Below are positions 47,943 to 56,766 of a stretch of 60,161 bases of DNA, piece after piece. A program made the position numbers and the translations under genes. The notes beneath the pieces are model-generated. The model saw only the letters and a program-made list of their open reading frames with translations. It did not search any database and was not told the DNA's origin. The stretch comes from Thermoleophilaceae bacterium (GTDB lineage Bacteria > Actinomycetota > Thermoleophilia > Solirubrobacterales > Thermoleophilaceae). Positions within the stretch are counted from its first letter, which is position 1. Each line of letters opens with the position of its first letter. The DNA lies in the NCBI GenBank assembly GCA_030447725.1, contig JAUJOQ010000001.1:387849-448009 (forward strand), read 5' to 3'.

Positions 47943-47993
47943 CCAGGGTTACCCCTGATATCGCTTGCCAGAGCGCCGGCCAGCCGCCACGGT
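47943..47993 (+). promoter_or_regulatory. Shared dyad promoter, propeller D
   Basis: CCAGGG-TTAC-CCCTGA (47943-47958; first base deviates), 6 bp, TTGCCA (47965-47970), 17 bp, CACGGT (47988-47993). The leader is closest to that of propeller B, including the GCGCCGAGACGAAGCGAA block just upstream. Confidence 0.62.
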
Positions 47994-48050
47994 CGTAGTC
48001 AACCAACGGGCCCACACCTGCGGGCTAACTGCGACCAGCCGGGAGAGCGC

Positions 48051-49889
48051 ATGTCCTTTGCCAGCTTGCAATCCAGCCGCCCAAGGCCGTCGAAAGCTGC
48101 CGCGCTGATCGCGGTGTCCACGGGGTGCCTGCTGGGCGCTGTCATAGCCGCCGACGCCGCAACGGCGGCGACCGGTGATCTGATCCAGAAGCCCGGTGCG
48201 GCGGGCTGTGTGAGCACGTTCGGTGCCTGCTCGCCGGGGAAGGCACTCGACGACGTCCAAGAGATCACGGTCAGCCCCGACGGCCGCAGCGCCTACGCAG
48301 CCTCCCCCGGTAGCGACGCGGTGGCGGTGTTCGACCGCGCCCCGGACGGCACGCTGACCCAGAAGCCCGGTACCGCCGGCTGCGTCTCAGATGACGGGTC
48401 GGGGCCCTGCGCCGACGGCACCGCGCTCGATAGCCCCGCCTCGGTGACCGTCAGCCCCGACGGCCGAAGCGCCTACGCCGCGTCCGCCGCCAGCGGCGCG
48501 GTGGCGGTGTTCGACCGCGCCGCGGACGGCACGCTGACCCAGAAGCCCGGCACCGCTGGCTGCATCTCAGACACCGGCGCCGGCGGCTGCGCCGACGGGA
48601 GGGCACTCGCCTTCGCCGTCTCGGTGACAGTAACCCCCGACGGGCGAAGTGCCTACGCCGCGTCGCTTGTCAGCGGCGCGGTGGCGGTGTTCGACCGCGC
48701 CGCGGACGGGACGCTGGCCCAGAAGCCCGGCACCGCGGGCTGCATCTCAGACACCGGCGCCGGGCCCTGCGCCGACGGCAGCGCACTCGACGCCGCCAAC
48801 TCCGTCACCGTCAGCCCCGACGGCCGAAGCGCCTACGCGGCCTCCCCCGGTAGCGACGCGGTGGCGGTGTTCGACCGCGCGCCGGACGGCACGCTCGCCC
48901 AGAAGCCCGGCGCCGCGGGCTGCATCTCAGAAACCGGCGCCGGCGGCTGTGCCGACGGGAGGGCACTTGACGGTGCCTTCTCGGTGACGGTCGGCCCCGA
49001 CGGGAACAGCGCCTACGTCTCGTCCCGGGCCAGCGACGCGGTGGCTGTGTTCGACCGCGCCCCGACCGGCACGCTGACCCAAAAGCCCGGCACCGCGGGC
49101 TGCAACTCAGACACCGGTGCCGGCGGCTGCGCCGACGGCACAGCACTTGACGGCGTCGTCTCGGTGATGGTCAGCCCCGACGGCCGAAGCGCCTACGTCT
49201 CGTCCAACGTCAGCCAGGCGGTGGCGGTATTCGATCGTGCCGCGAACGGCACGTTGGCTCAGAAGACCGGCACCGCTGGCTGCATCTCAGACACCGGCGC
49301 CGGCGGCTGCGCCGACGGGAGAGCACTCGTCGGCGCGCGCTCGGTGACCGTCAGCCCCGACGGCCGAAGCACCTATGTCGCGTCCCGGGGCAGCGACGCG
49401 GTGGCGGTGTTCGACCGCGAGCCGCTGCCGGCGCCGCGACCCGACCCACCGCAGCCACGGCCACCAGTCGCGCCCGACACCACCAGGCCGCTGCTGAGCG
49501 GACTCTCTCTGTCACCGGCGCGCTTCCGCGCCGCCGCGAAGGGTCCGAGCACCGTCGCGCGGGTCGGCAGCCGGGTCTCCTACCGGCTCTCAGAGCCCGC
49601 GACGGTCCGCTTTCGTATCGAGCGCGCCCTCCCGGGCCGGCGCGCCCGCGGGCGCTGTCTCAAGCCCATGCGCTCTAACCGCCGCGGCAAGCGCTGCACC
49701 CGCCACATCACCCTGCGCGGCGCGTTTACCCACTCCGGCAAGACCGGCCAGAACACGCTGACGTTCAGAGGCCGCCTGCGCGGTCGCAAGCTGCGCCGCG
49801 GGCGCTACCGCCTTCGCGCCATAGCGACAGACCGCGCCGGAAACAAGTCGCGCCCCAGACACAGCCGCTTCCGGATCGTGCGCCCCTGA
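48051..49889 (+). CDS. Secreted seven-bladed beta-propeller protein D
   Basis: A protein of 612 residues, same plan as A-C. The first blade is unusual (STFGACSPGKALDDVQEITV). The last blade and the Pro-rich linker (RSTYVASRGSDAVAVFDREP, then PQPRPPVAPDTTRPLLSG) match propeller A almost base for base over roughly 140 bp. That suggests gene conversion between units 1 and 2. The C-terminal domain has small changes (KPMRSNRRGKRCTRH, ITLRGAF). Confidence 0.88.
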   Translation: MSFASLQSSRPRPSKAAALIAVSTGCLLGAVIAADAATAATGDLIQKPGAAGCVSTFGACSPGKALDDVQEITVSPDGRSAYAASPGSDAVAVFDRAPDGTLTQKPGTAGCVSDDGSGPCADGTALDSPASVTVSPDGRSAYAASAASGAVAVFDRAADGTLTQKPGTAGCISDTGAGGCADGRALAFAVSVTVTPDGRSAYAASLVSGAVAVFDRAADGTLAQKPGTAGCISDTGAGPCADGSALDAANSVTVSPDGRSAYAASPGSDAVAVFDRAPDGTLAQKPGAAGCISETGAGGCADGRALDGAFSVTVGPDGNSAYVSSRASDAVAVFDRAPTGTLTQKPGTAGCNSDTGAGGCADGTALDGVVSVMVSPDGRSAYVSSNVSQAVAVFDRAANGTLAQKTGTAGCISDTGAGGCADGRALVGARSVTVSPDGRSTYVASRGSDAVAVFDREPLPAPRPDPPQPRPPVAPDTTRPLLSGLSLSPARFRAAAKGPSTVARVGSRVSYRLSEPATVRFRIERALPGRRARGRCLKPMRSNRRGKRCTRHITLRGAFTHSGKTGQNTLTFRGRLRGRKLRRGRYRLRAIATDRAGNKSRPRHSRFRIVRP

Positions 49890-49894
49890 CACAA

Positions 49895-50026
49895 GACCAC
49901 GTGCGCGCCGTCTCCGGAGGCTCGACCTGCGCGCCGCGGGCCGACCATCACCGGCGCTTCCTGGCGCGCTGCGTTACCTGTAAGCCCAACCGGGAAGCGA
50001 GGCAGCTCGTCGGGGCGCCGCGCTAG
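49895..50026 (+). pseudogene. 3' remnant of a third NarL-type regulator (unit 3)
   Basis: This stretch matches the last 130 bp of the unit 1 regulator gene: CACGTGCGCGCCGTC (SHVRAV), CTCGACCTGCGCGCCGCG (LDLRAA), CACCGGCGC, CTGCGTTACCTG and the final GGCAGCTCGTCGGGGCG-CGCTAG. It has small deletions and lacks the receiver and most of the HTH. It directly follows propeller D, where a unit 3 regulator would be expected. Confidence 0.75.
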
Positions 50027-50315
50027 CCTCGATTCGCCATAGGCGTTGGCGAGCGGGCTGGTTGAGCCGCGCGGAAGGTCTGGAAACGTCCGCCTGAGGA
50101 GGACCGCGGTCGGGTCGCCAGATCCCCCCGCTCACGATGTTGCACCGTGAAGGTAATGGGACGTTGCACAGCGACTGCGCTAAGCGACGCGCTGGGGTGG
50201 GCGCTCTCGGGACCCCGCGAGCGGCGCTTTACGCAGGAGGGCTGCCCACACCCCCGCCCGAGGCTGCACGCCATCTCGACGACCTCCCCCAGCGCCTGGC
50301 ATACGCCGGACAGCG

Positions 50316-50526
50316 CCCGAGAAGCGTGTCCTTGCCGGCCTCGCCCGCGACCCCATCGTCGCCATCGCCGCCGGCGAGCCGGTCCTCCGCCGCGCCACCG
50401 AAGGGGAAGTCGTCTCCCTGCAGGCCGTTCAGCCTGTTATTCCCCTTGCAAGCCCGAGGAGCCTGTCGCCGACGGGGTGCCGTTGATCGTCTCACCGGCC
50501 GCCGTGCCAGGCTTTTCCCTCACGCA
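50316..50526 (-). pseudogene. Decayed RTX-repeat gene fragment
   Basis: On the minus strand one frame reads GETINGTPSA, and the next frame continues GNNRLNGLQGDDFPFGGAAE, then DRLAGGDGDDGVAGEAGKDT. These are RTX-type Gly/Asp repeats, split by a frameshift near 50445 and without start, signal peptide or proper end. The wider gap 50027-50630 holds no intact gene. Confidence 0.6.
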
Positions 50527-50630
50527 GGCGGCCGGGGAGGATTGAGCACGTCCCTCCCTGTGCCGCCCCCGGTCACCGCCGGCGTTACCGGTCAGCGATC
50601 CCCGAGGCGACCAGGCGCGTCTTGAACATG

Positions 50631-52193
50631 TCAGCGGCAAACGGGCACGATCCCTGTGATCAGCTTGATCTCCCGCTTGCCCTCGCCCGGCTTGAGGAAG
50701 ACGTGCGCGGAGACGACCCGGCGCGAACCCTTGCGCAGGCCCTCGAGGCGGACGTGGGCGCTGAATGGCTTCTTTCGGTCGACGACCTTCACGCGATTGA
50801 GGCGGAACAGCGCCTTCTTGATCGTGTATGTCTTGCCGCGGTAGGGCTTGCCGTTCTTCTGCTTGACGTTCTTGGCAACCAGATTCACCGGCAACCGGCC
50901 CCGCTGCGGCAGACAGCCCGCCGCCGGCAGCCGAAGCTTCAGCGTGACCAGCGTGCGCCCGAAGCGCCGAGACCTCCTGAGGATCACGACCTTGGGCGTC
51001 GGCCTCGGCATCGTGACTACCGGCGGCTTCGGTGGCTGAGGCGGCGGCAGCGGGTCGAGCCGGGAGCCGAACACCGTGTCGCCGTCGTACCACGTCACGA
51101 GCCCGTAGCCGTCGGGCGCCGTGCTCACGCTGTACCGCGCCCCCGGTATGCCGAGGAGCAGGGTCGAGGTGGCGAACGAGGCGCCGCCGTTCGTGCTCAC
51201 GCCATGGCGCAGAGCCTCGCCGTGATCAAGCCAGACAGCGTCCAAGCGGCCGCTCGAGTTCTGCGAGAGATTGCTGAGGAACGGGTCGACGGTCGGAGGC
51301 GCCGGGTCGAGCGTGCCGAGCCCTGATACCGCCATCGGGGCGCCGAACACCGTGCCGGCGAATCGGCGCACCACATAGCGGCCTTCGGGCGCGTAATGCT
51401 GCACGAAGAGGCCGGCCGGTCCGTTGGCCGCGGTCACGACGCGGCCCGGCCCGACCGGGTTGGGGCCAATCCAGTTGGCCTCTACGTCGAGTGGACCGGT
51501 GCCGTCATAGCGGAACGTCGAGACCGTCTGGCCGTCGTCGGCGATGAGCACGGGCTTGGAGCCGTCTCGCCCGACGGCGACCGTGTTTACGTTCTCAAGC
51601 GGCAGTCCGGCGTACCCCTCCGTGTCGGTCGAACCGCTCACGTCGACCCGCTGCAGGATCGCCAGGCCGTCGATGCCCGACGCGCTCGGAACGTATATCC
51701 CGCTTCCACTCGCGTCGAGGATCGGCACGCCGGTGGTCGCGCCGGTCGCCTCGCCGCTGCCGACCTGCACGCCGGTGGGAAAGCTCACGCCCCCGTTCGA
51801 CGAGGTCCACAACTGGACGTCGTCGACAAACCGTGGCATGACGACGTAGACCTTGCCGTTGCCGAGCAAGACGTACGGTTCGTCGACTTCTGAGGGGCTG
51901 TCGCTCGGCGTCAGCTTGAGCTTGGCCGCACACGCCGTCGCGCCGCGCGGGACCCGGCAGTAGAAGACGTTCGTGAGGTCCCGCCAGGCGACGTGCGCGG
52001 TACCCGCGCCGTCGACCGCGGCGTGCGGGAAGATGCCCGGGCCGAGGGCGAAGGGCTGCGCCGCGCGAGCGGTCGAGGCCCCGAGGGCCAGCACGGCCAG
52101 AGCGGTGGCGGTGAGCAGCGCGAAGCCCGTGAGCACGCTGCGCAGACCACAGGGTCCCGCAGGCCCGGTCAAGGATTCTTCACAACGCGTCAT
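50631..52193 (-). CDS. Secreted sialidase-like/BNR-type propeller protein with C-terminal beta domain
   Basis: A protein of 520 residues starting MTRCEESLTG, with GGGGG upstream. The signal peptide is VLTGFALLTATALAVLALGA. The body is beta-rich with Asp-box-like turns (TSSNGGVSFPTG, STNGGASFATS) and repeated strands typical of exo-sialidase-like propellers, but no catalytic sialidase residues are recognised. A Pro-rich linker (PPPQPPKPP) leads to a basic C-terminal domain (TLVTLKLRLPAAGC ... VPVCR) with two Cys. It carries the shared dyad promoter, placing it with the propellers. Confidence 0.8.
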   Translation of the reverse strand: MTRCEESLTGPAGPCGLRSVLTGFALLTATALAVLALGASTARAAQPFALGPGIFPHAAVDGAGTAHVAWRDLTNVFYCRVPRGATACAAKLKLTPSDSPSEVDEPYVLLGNGKVYVVMPRFVDDVQLWTSSNGGVSFPTGVQVGSGEATGATTGVPILDASGSGIYVPSASGIDGLAILQRVDVSGSTDTEGYAGLPLENVNTVAVGRDGSKPVLIADDGQTVSTFRYDGTGPLDVEANWIGPNPVGPGRVVTAANGPAGLFVQHYAPEGRYVVRRFAGTVFGAPMAVSGLGTLDPAPPTVDPFLSNLSQNSSGRLDAVWLDHGEALRHGVSTNGGASFATSTLLLGIPGARYSVSTAPDGYGLVTWYDGDTVFGSRLDPLPPPQPPKPPVVTMPRPTPKVVILRRSRRFGRTLVTLKLRLPAAGCLPQRGRLPVNLVAKNVKQKNGKPYRGKTYTIKKALFRLNRVKVVDRKKPFSAHVRLEGLRKGSRRVVSAHVFLKPGEGKREIKLITGIVPVCR

Positions 52194-52236
52194 CGATACC
52201 CCCGAAGAGTCGTCTTGTAGAGAGTGGATCTGACCA

Positions 52237-52287
52237 ACTGTGCACGCAGGTGCCCCACATCGCAAGCAGCTTCAGGGGATACCCTGA
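52237..52287 (-). promoter_or_regulatory. Shared dyad promoter, sialidase-like gene
   Basis: Read on the minus strand: TCAGGG-TATC-CCCTGA (52287-52272), 6 bp, TTGCGA (52265-52260), 17 bp, CACAGT (52242-52237). The geometry is the same as for the propellers although the flanking sequence is unrelated. Confidence 0.65.
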
Positions 52288-52327
52288 GCGCCCGCGATGG
52301 GCGGTCGGTCGTGTCTGCCCGCCCCGG

Positions 52328-53014
52328 CTAGCGCTGCACGCACGTCGCGAACACAGTCAGCTCGAGCGACGAGCCCGTCGTGTTGCGGACCCGTACCCTC
52401 CACGTCGTGGCGATCCCGCCCACGGTGTCCGAGCCGCTTACGAACGCCGCCGGACCATTCGAGATCGCGGTGACTCCGGTTTGCAAATCCTCCACCGTTC
52501 CATAACCACCGGCGATCGCCCGCTCACCGGGCGGGCAGGTGGCGAGCTCGGTAATGGTGGTGTTGTTGGGCACGGTTTCCTTCGAGACACGAACGACCGG
52601 ATTGAAGAGAGCTTCTGACAGGTCGGCGGCGCGAACTCCGCCGTCCTTCAGCTCATCGCCGTCAATGGAGTTCGGCTGTATCTCGTCGGCGCTCACCGCG
52701 TTCGCCTGTAGCTCGTCGCCGCTCACCGCGTTCGGCGCAATGTCAGACCCGCTGAGAGAGTTCTCCCGCACGTCCCCGCCTATGAGGGAGTTGCTTGCCA
52801 CATCACCCGAACTAACCGTGGAGTTCCTCACATCCTTTCCGTGAACCGAGTTGTTCTGGATGTCCTTGCTGAGAATCGTGCTGTCCTTGATCTCTCTTGA
52901 ATCGATGGAACCCGTAGCGACTGCATACGACGTGCCGCCGAGCGCGACGAACAGCGCTACAGAGGCGACCGCCATTGCGGGACTCGGGCGATGGGAACGT
53001 AGCTTGGCGAGCAT
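52328..53014 (-). CDS. Exported decapeptide-repeat protein
   Basis: A protein of 228 residues. The N-terminus MLAKLRSHRPSPAMAVASVA leads to [12 protein letters not shown], a signal or anchor shared with the collagen-like protein at 59431. Residues about 35-125 are ten-residue repeats of the type N-S-(V/L)-x-G-x-(D/E)-(V/I/L) (NSVHGKDVRN, NSLIGGDVRE, NAVSGDELQA), predicted to form a regular beta-solenoid or rod. The C-terminal domain (TCPPGERAIAGGYG ... VFATCVQR) has two Cys and resembles the tail of the collagen-like protein. It carries the shared dyad promoter. Confidence 0.82.
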   Translation of the reverse strand: MLAKLRSHRPSPAMAVASVALFVALGGTSYAVATGSIDSREIKDSTILSKDIQNNSVHGKDVRNSTVSSGDVASNSLIGGDVRENSLSGSDIAPNAVSGDELQANAVSADEIQPNSIDGDELKDGGVRAADLSEALFNPVVRVSKETVPNNTTITELATCPPGERAIAGGYGTVEDLQTGVTAISNGPAAFVSGSDTVGGIATTWRVRVRNTTGSSLELTVFATCVQR

Positions 53015-53059
53015 GCGTCCTCCCTGGGGATGAGCGATTTGAGGGTGATTACGACCACC

Positions 53060-53110
53060 ACCGTGATCGCTGCACTGCGCCGTGGCAAGCGATATCAGGG
53101 AAAACCCTCA
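53060..53110 (-). promoter_or_regulatory. Shared dyad promoter, decapeptide-repeat gene
   Basis: Minus strand: TGAGGG-TTTT-CCCTGA (53110-53095; one arm mismatch), 6 bp, TTGCCA (53088-53083), 17 bp, CACGGT (53065-53060). It is back to back with the propeller E promoter 93 bp away. Confidence 0.62.
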
Positions 53111-53202
53111 GTGCCTTAGCCAAAGTCCCAAAGCCCCTGCCGACAGCACCCTCGCCTTCTGTTCTCGAACTCTGGTTCGGTTGGCGTCTGCCGCCGACGG
53201 TT

Positions 53203-53253
53203 TCAGGGGTTGCCCTGATATCGCTTGCCAGAGCGCCGGCCAGCCGTCACGGT
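53203..53253 (+). promoter_or_regulatory. Shared dyad promoter, propeller E
   Basis: TCAGGG-GTTG-CCCTGA (53203-53218), 6 bp, TTGCCA (53225-53230), 17 bp, CACGGT (53248-53253). Upstream sequence (a TCGAACTCTGGTTCG-like stretch) resembles that before propeller A. Confidence 0.65.
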
Positions 53254-53311
53254 CGTTCAACAACGGGTCCGTACCTTGTCGCGGGCTACCTGCAACCAGC
53301 CGGGAGAGCGC

Positions 53312-55156
53312 ATGTCCTTTGCCAGCTTGCAATCCAGCCGCCCACGGCCGTCGAAGGCCGCCGCGCTGATGGCGGTGTCCGCGGGCTGCCTGCTGGGCGC
53401 TGTCATGGCCGCCGACGCGGCGGCGGCGACCGGCGATCTGATCCAGAAGCCCGATGCGACGGGCTGTTTGAGCGCGGTCGGTGCCTGCTCGCCGGGGAAG
53501 GCGCTCGACGGCGCCTTCTCGGTGACGGTCAGCCCCGACGGCAACAGCGCCTATGTCGCCTCCGAGGACGGCGACGCGGTGGCGGTGTTCGACCGCGCCC
53601 CAGACGGCACGCTGACCCAGAAGGCCGGCACCGCGGGCTGCATCTCAGACACCGGCACCGGGCCCTGCGCGGACGGGAGGGCACTCGACAACGCCGTATC
53701 GGTGACGGTTAGCCCCGACGGCCGAAGCGCCTACGTCGCGTCCACCGCCAGCGGCGCGGTGGCGGTGTTCGACCGCGCCGCGGACGGCACGCTGACCCAG
53801 AAGCCCGGCACCGCTGGCTGCATCTCAGACACCGGCGCCGACGGCTGCGCCGACGGGAGGGCACTCGCCTTCGCCGTCTCGGTGACCGTCACCCCCGACG
53901 GGCGAAGCGCCTACGTAGCGTCCGCCATCAGCGGCGCGGTGGCGGTGTTCGACCGCGCCCCGGACGGGACGCTGACCCAGAATCCCGGCACCGCTGGCTG
54001 TGTCTCAGAAACCGGCGCCGGCGGCTGCGCCGACGGGAGGGCACTCGGCTTCGCCGTCTCGGTGACGGTCAGCCCTGATGGCAACAGCGCCTACGTCGCG
54101 TCCGCCGGCAGCGACGCGGTGGCGGTATTCGACCGCGCCCCGGACGGGACGCTGACCCAGAAGCCCGGCACCGCGGGCTGCGTTTCAGAAACCGGCGCCA
54201 GCCCCTGTGCCGACGGGAGAGCACTTGACGGCGCCTTCTCGGTGACGGTCAGCCCCGACGGCCGCAGCGCCTACGTCGCCTCTTTCGTCAGCGACGCGGT
54301 GGCGGTGTTCGACCGCGCCCCGAACGGGACGCTGACCCAAACGCCCGGCACCGCGGGCTGCATCTCAGAAACCGGCGCCGGCGGCTGCGCCGACGGGAGG
54401 GCACTCGAGGACGCCGGCTCGGTGACGGTCAGCCCAGACGGCCGCAGCGCCTACGTCGCCTCTCAGCAAAGCGACGCGGTGGCGGTGCTCGATCGGGCCG
54501 CGGACGGCACGCTGGCCCAGAAGCCCGGCACCGCGGGCTGCATCTCAGACACCGGCGCCGGCGGCTGCGCCGACGGGAGAGCACTCGTCGGCGCGCGCTC
54601 GGTGACCGTCAGCCCCGACGGCCGAAGCACCTATGTCGCGTCCCGGGGCAGCGGCGCGGTGGCGGTGTTCGACCGCGAGCCGCTGCCGGCGCCGCGACCC
54701 GACCCACCCGAGCCCCCGCAGCCACGGCCGCCCTCGGTCCCCGACACCACCAGGCCGCTGCTGAGCGGACTGTCGCTGTCGCCGGCGCGCTTCCGCGCCG
54801 CCGCCAAGGGACCTAGCGCCGCCGCGCGGGTCGGCAGCCGGGTCTCCTACCGGCTCTCAGAGCCCGCGACGGTCCGCTTCCGCGTCGAGCGTGCCCTGCC
54901 GGGCCGGCGCGCCCGCGGGCGCTGCGCCAAGCCGCGGCGCTCCAACCGCCGCGGCAAGCGCTGCACCCGCAACATCACCCTGCCCGGCGCGTTCACCCAC
55001 CAAGGAAAGACCGGCCAGAACACGCTCACCTTCAGAGGCCGCCTGCGCGGTCGCAAGCTGCGCCCCGGGCGCTACCGCCTCCGCGCCATAGCGACAGACC
55101 CCGCGGGGAACAAATCGCAACCGGCCCGCGGCCGCTTCCGGATCGTCCGGCGCTGA
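53312..55156 (+). CDS. Secreted seven-bladed beta-propeller protein E
   Basis: A protein of 614 residues, same plan as A-D, with start MSFASLQSSRPRPSK after GGGAGAG. Seven 60-residue blades; variable tips include EDGDA, TASGA, AISGA, AGSDA, FVSDA, QQSDA and RGSGA. One blade has lost the strand Phe (VAVLDRAADG), and one repeat begins QNPGTAGC. The linker has an extra Pro-Glu block (DPPEPPQPRPPSVPD), as in C. This is the only full propeller in unit 3. Confidence 0.88.
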   Translation: MSFASLQSSRPRPSKAAALMAVSAGCLLGAVMAADAAAATGDLIQKPDATGCLSAVGACSPGKALDGAFSVTVSPDGNSAYVASEDGDAVAVFDRAPDGTLTQKAGTAGCISDTGTGPCADGRALDNAVSVTVSPDGRSAYVASTASGAVAVFDRAADGTLTQKPGTAGCISDTGADGCADGRALAFAVSVTVTPDGRSAYVASAISGAVAVFDRAPDGTLTQNPGTAGCVSETGAGGCADGRALGFAVSVTVSPDGNSAYVASAGSDAVAVFDRAPDGTLTQKPGTAGCVSETGASPCADGRALDGAFSVTVSPDGRSAYVASFVSDAVAVFDRAPNGTLTQTPGTAGCISETGAGGCADGRALEDAGSVTVSPDGRSAYVASQQSDAVAVLDRAADGTLAQKPGTAGCISDTGAGGCADGRALVGARSVTVSPDGRSTYVASRGSGAVAVFDREPLPAPRPDPPEPPQPRPPSVPDTTRPLLSGLSLSPARFRAAAKGPSAAARVGSRVSYRLSEPATVRFRVERALPGRRARGRCAKPRRSNRRGKRCTRNITLPGAFTHQGKTGQNTLTFRGRLRGRKLRPGRYRLRAIATDPAGNKSQPARGRFRIVRR

Positions 55157-55173
55157 GCGAGGAGACGAACCGA

Positions 55174-55224
55174 CCAGGGTTCCCCCTGATATCGCTTGCC
55201 AGAGCGCCCGCCAGCCGCCACGGT
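55174..55224 (+). promoter_or_regulatory. Shared dyad promoter, truncated propeller F
   Basis: CCAGGG-TTCC-CCCTGA (55174-55189), 6 bp, TTGCCA (55196-55201), 17 bp, CACGGT (55219-55224). The promoter is intact although the gene behind it is not. Confidence 0.6.
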
Positions 55225-55285
55225 CGTAGTCGACAACGGCTCCGCACCCCTTGCCGCGGGCCACTGCAACCGGCCGGGAGAGCGC

Positions 55286-55609
55286 ATGTCCTTTGCCAGC
55301 TTGCAATCCAGCCGCCCACGGCCGTCGAAGGCCGCCGCGCTGATGGCGGTGTCCGCGGGGTGTCTGCTGGGCGCTGTCATGGCCGCCGACGCGGCGGCGG
55401 CTACCGGTGACCTGGTCCAGACGCCCAATGCGGCCGGCTGTTTGAGCGCGGTCGGTGCCTGCTCGCCTGGGAAGGCGCTCGACGGCGCCAGGTCGGTGAC
55501 GGTCAGCCCCGACGGCCGAAGCGCCCACGCGGCGTCCGCCGGCAGCGACGCGGTGGCGGTGTGCGACCGGGTCGCGCGCGACTGCGAGCGGGTCAGGCGC
55601 GCCCGCTGA
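55286..55609 (+). pseudogene. Truncated propeller F (signal peptide plus first blade)
   Basis: An open frame of 107 residues begins like the other propellers (MSFASLQSSRPRPSK, signal peptide, LSAVGACSPGKALDGARSV) and runs through one blade to SAGSDAVAVCDR. It then diverges to a basic tail (VARDCERVRRAR) and stops. Six blades and the C-terminal domain are missing. The DNA after about 55570 has no propeller homology, so this is a deletion or insertion junction. A short secreted product is still possible. Confidence 0.8.
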
Positions 55610-56093
55610 TCGGCGAAGAAGCAAGCGGCCCTCCCGCGCTACACGCTTCGGGGCTTTCGCTGAGCGCCTACGCCTCGATGATGCAACTCGTGTGCCGGCG
55701 GCGAGCCACCCGTTTCGACACCGAGGACCCAAAGCACAAGAGATGACACCGCCCGCGGAGACGACTCCTTCGGCGCGAAGCGATGACCCCGGACGCCGAT
55801 CCAACAGGCGACTGTTCAAGGCCACCGAGCAGTCGCCCGTCGACCGTGATGTGGCGTATCGCTTCCGGCGGTGGCTGTTGCACAAAGGTGTCGCGAGAAA
55901 GCCGCTGCGTCCTCGCGGAAGTGGGTGTCAGAGCGGCTATGCCCAGTCACGTCGCGATGGACCGCGCCGGAGAGACGGATGAGTAGCGCGATCTCGCAGC
56001 CCACCCTTAGGAACGCGCTCACGGCCTCGCCGGGGGTTTATGCGACAGCCACGGCGCGGAGGGTTCGCGGCAAGGCTCTTGGGTGGGGGGTGA
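55610..56093. other. 484 bp without a recognisable gene
   Basis: This stretch follows the truncated propeller. Short open frames exist in several frames (for example one at 55692-55982 containing DVAYRFRRWLL), but none has a convincing start, ribosome-binding site or family resemblance. It is probably debris from the rearrangement that cut propeller F. Confidence 0.5.
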
Positions 56094-56372
56094 CTATGCG
56101 GCGACGTGTTGGTCTGGCCAGGCGCCAGTTCGGACCCGCTGGTAGAGCGTGTCGGGCGCGAGGTCGGCCCCGCCCGGCCACGTCACGGTTCCGGTTTCGC
56201 CGTCGACCTGCGCCTTCGCGAAGCCTTCCGGCGTGCGTGCCTGATCGAAGACAGGGCCGCGCATCCTCTCGAGAACGCCGACTTCGCCGGTTAGCCCGTC
56301 GGCGAAAGTAAGCGCGAGAACGCCGTGGCGAACCGCGCGCGCATGGGTTATGTCGGGAGTCAGGCCGATCAT
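56094..56372 (-). CDS. DUF2442 protein
   Basis: A protein of 92 residues: ITHARAVRHGVLALTFADGL, EVGVLERMRGPVF, then TVTWPGGADLAPDTLYQRV. The strand-turn-strand core and the final W-x-(D/G)-G-x-DLxPDxLY pattern fit DUF2442. Its ATG overlaps the stop of the DUF4160 gene (ATGA), so both are made together. DUF2442/DUF4160 pairs recur across bacteria and have been thought toxin-antitoxin-like; the role here is unproven. Confidence 0.82.
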   Translation of the reverse strand: MIGLTPDITHARAVRHGVLALTFADGLTGEVGVLERMRGPVFDQARTPEGFAKAQVDGETGTVTWPGGADLAPDTLYQRVRTGAWPDQHVAA

Positions 56373-56638
56373 CGCAACGGCTCCACCTCTTGAAGTGTCT
56401 CACCGACGCGAGCCCGGCGCCAGTTCTCAAACAGTTCGTCTTGATGCAGCTCGGCCCACGCGAGCACGAAGCGCACTTGCCGGCGCGCGAGGGTGCTCTC
56501 GATCACCTCGAGCGTGTCGATCCGGACCTTGGCGCTGCCATCGGCATGGCGTGCGTGGAAGTGCGGGGGGCCGTGATCGTCGAAGTACATCGCAATCACG
56601 ATCCCAAAGAAACGGCTGATCGTGGGCACGGCACACAT
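56369..56638 (-). CDS. DUF4160 protein
   Basis: A protein of 89 residues starting MCAVPTISRFFG. The family core is FGIVIAMYFDDHGPPHFHAR, followed by a strand and a helix (LARRQVRFVLAWAELHQDEL, FENW). A longer in-frame extension upstream is low-complexity and rejected. It is the upstream partner of the DUF2442 gene. Confidence 0.82.
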   Translation of the reverse strand: MCAVPTISRFFGIVIAMYFDDHGPPHFHARHADGSAKVRIDTLEVIESTLARRQVRFVLAWAELHQDELFENWRRARVGETLQEVEPLR

Positions 56639-56766
56639 ACTCCTGGCCGCGGCGGCCGCCACGCTCGAGGCAGGTCGTCGAGAAGGCTGCATACCCTCGT
56701 CGTTCGGGCGTAGCTGTGTCTGCTGGTAGAGCAAGCGTGGTCAGTCGTTCTACGAAGGAGGGACCG

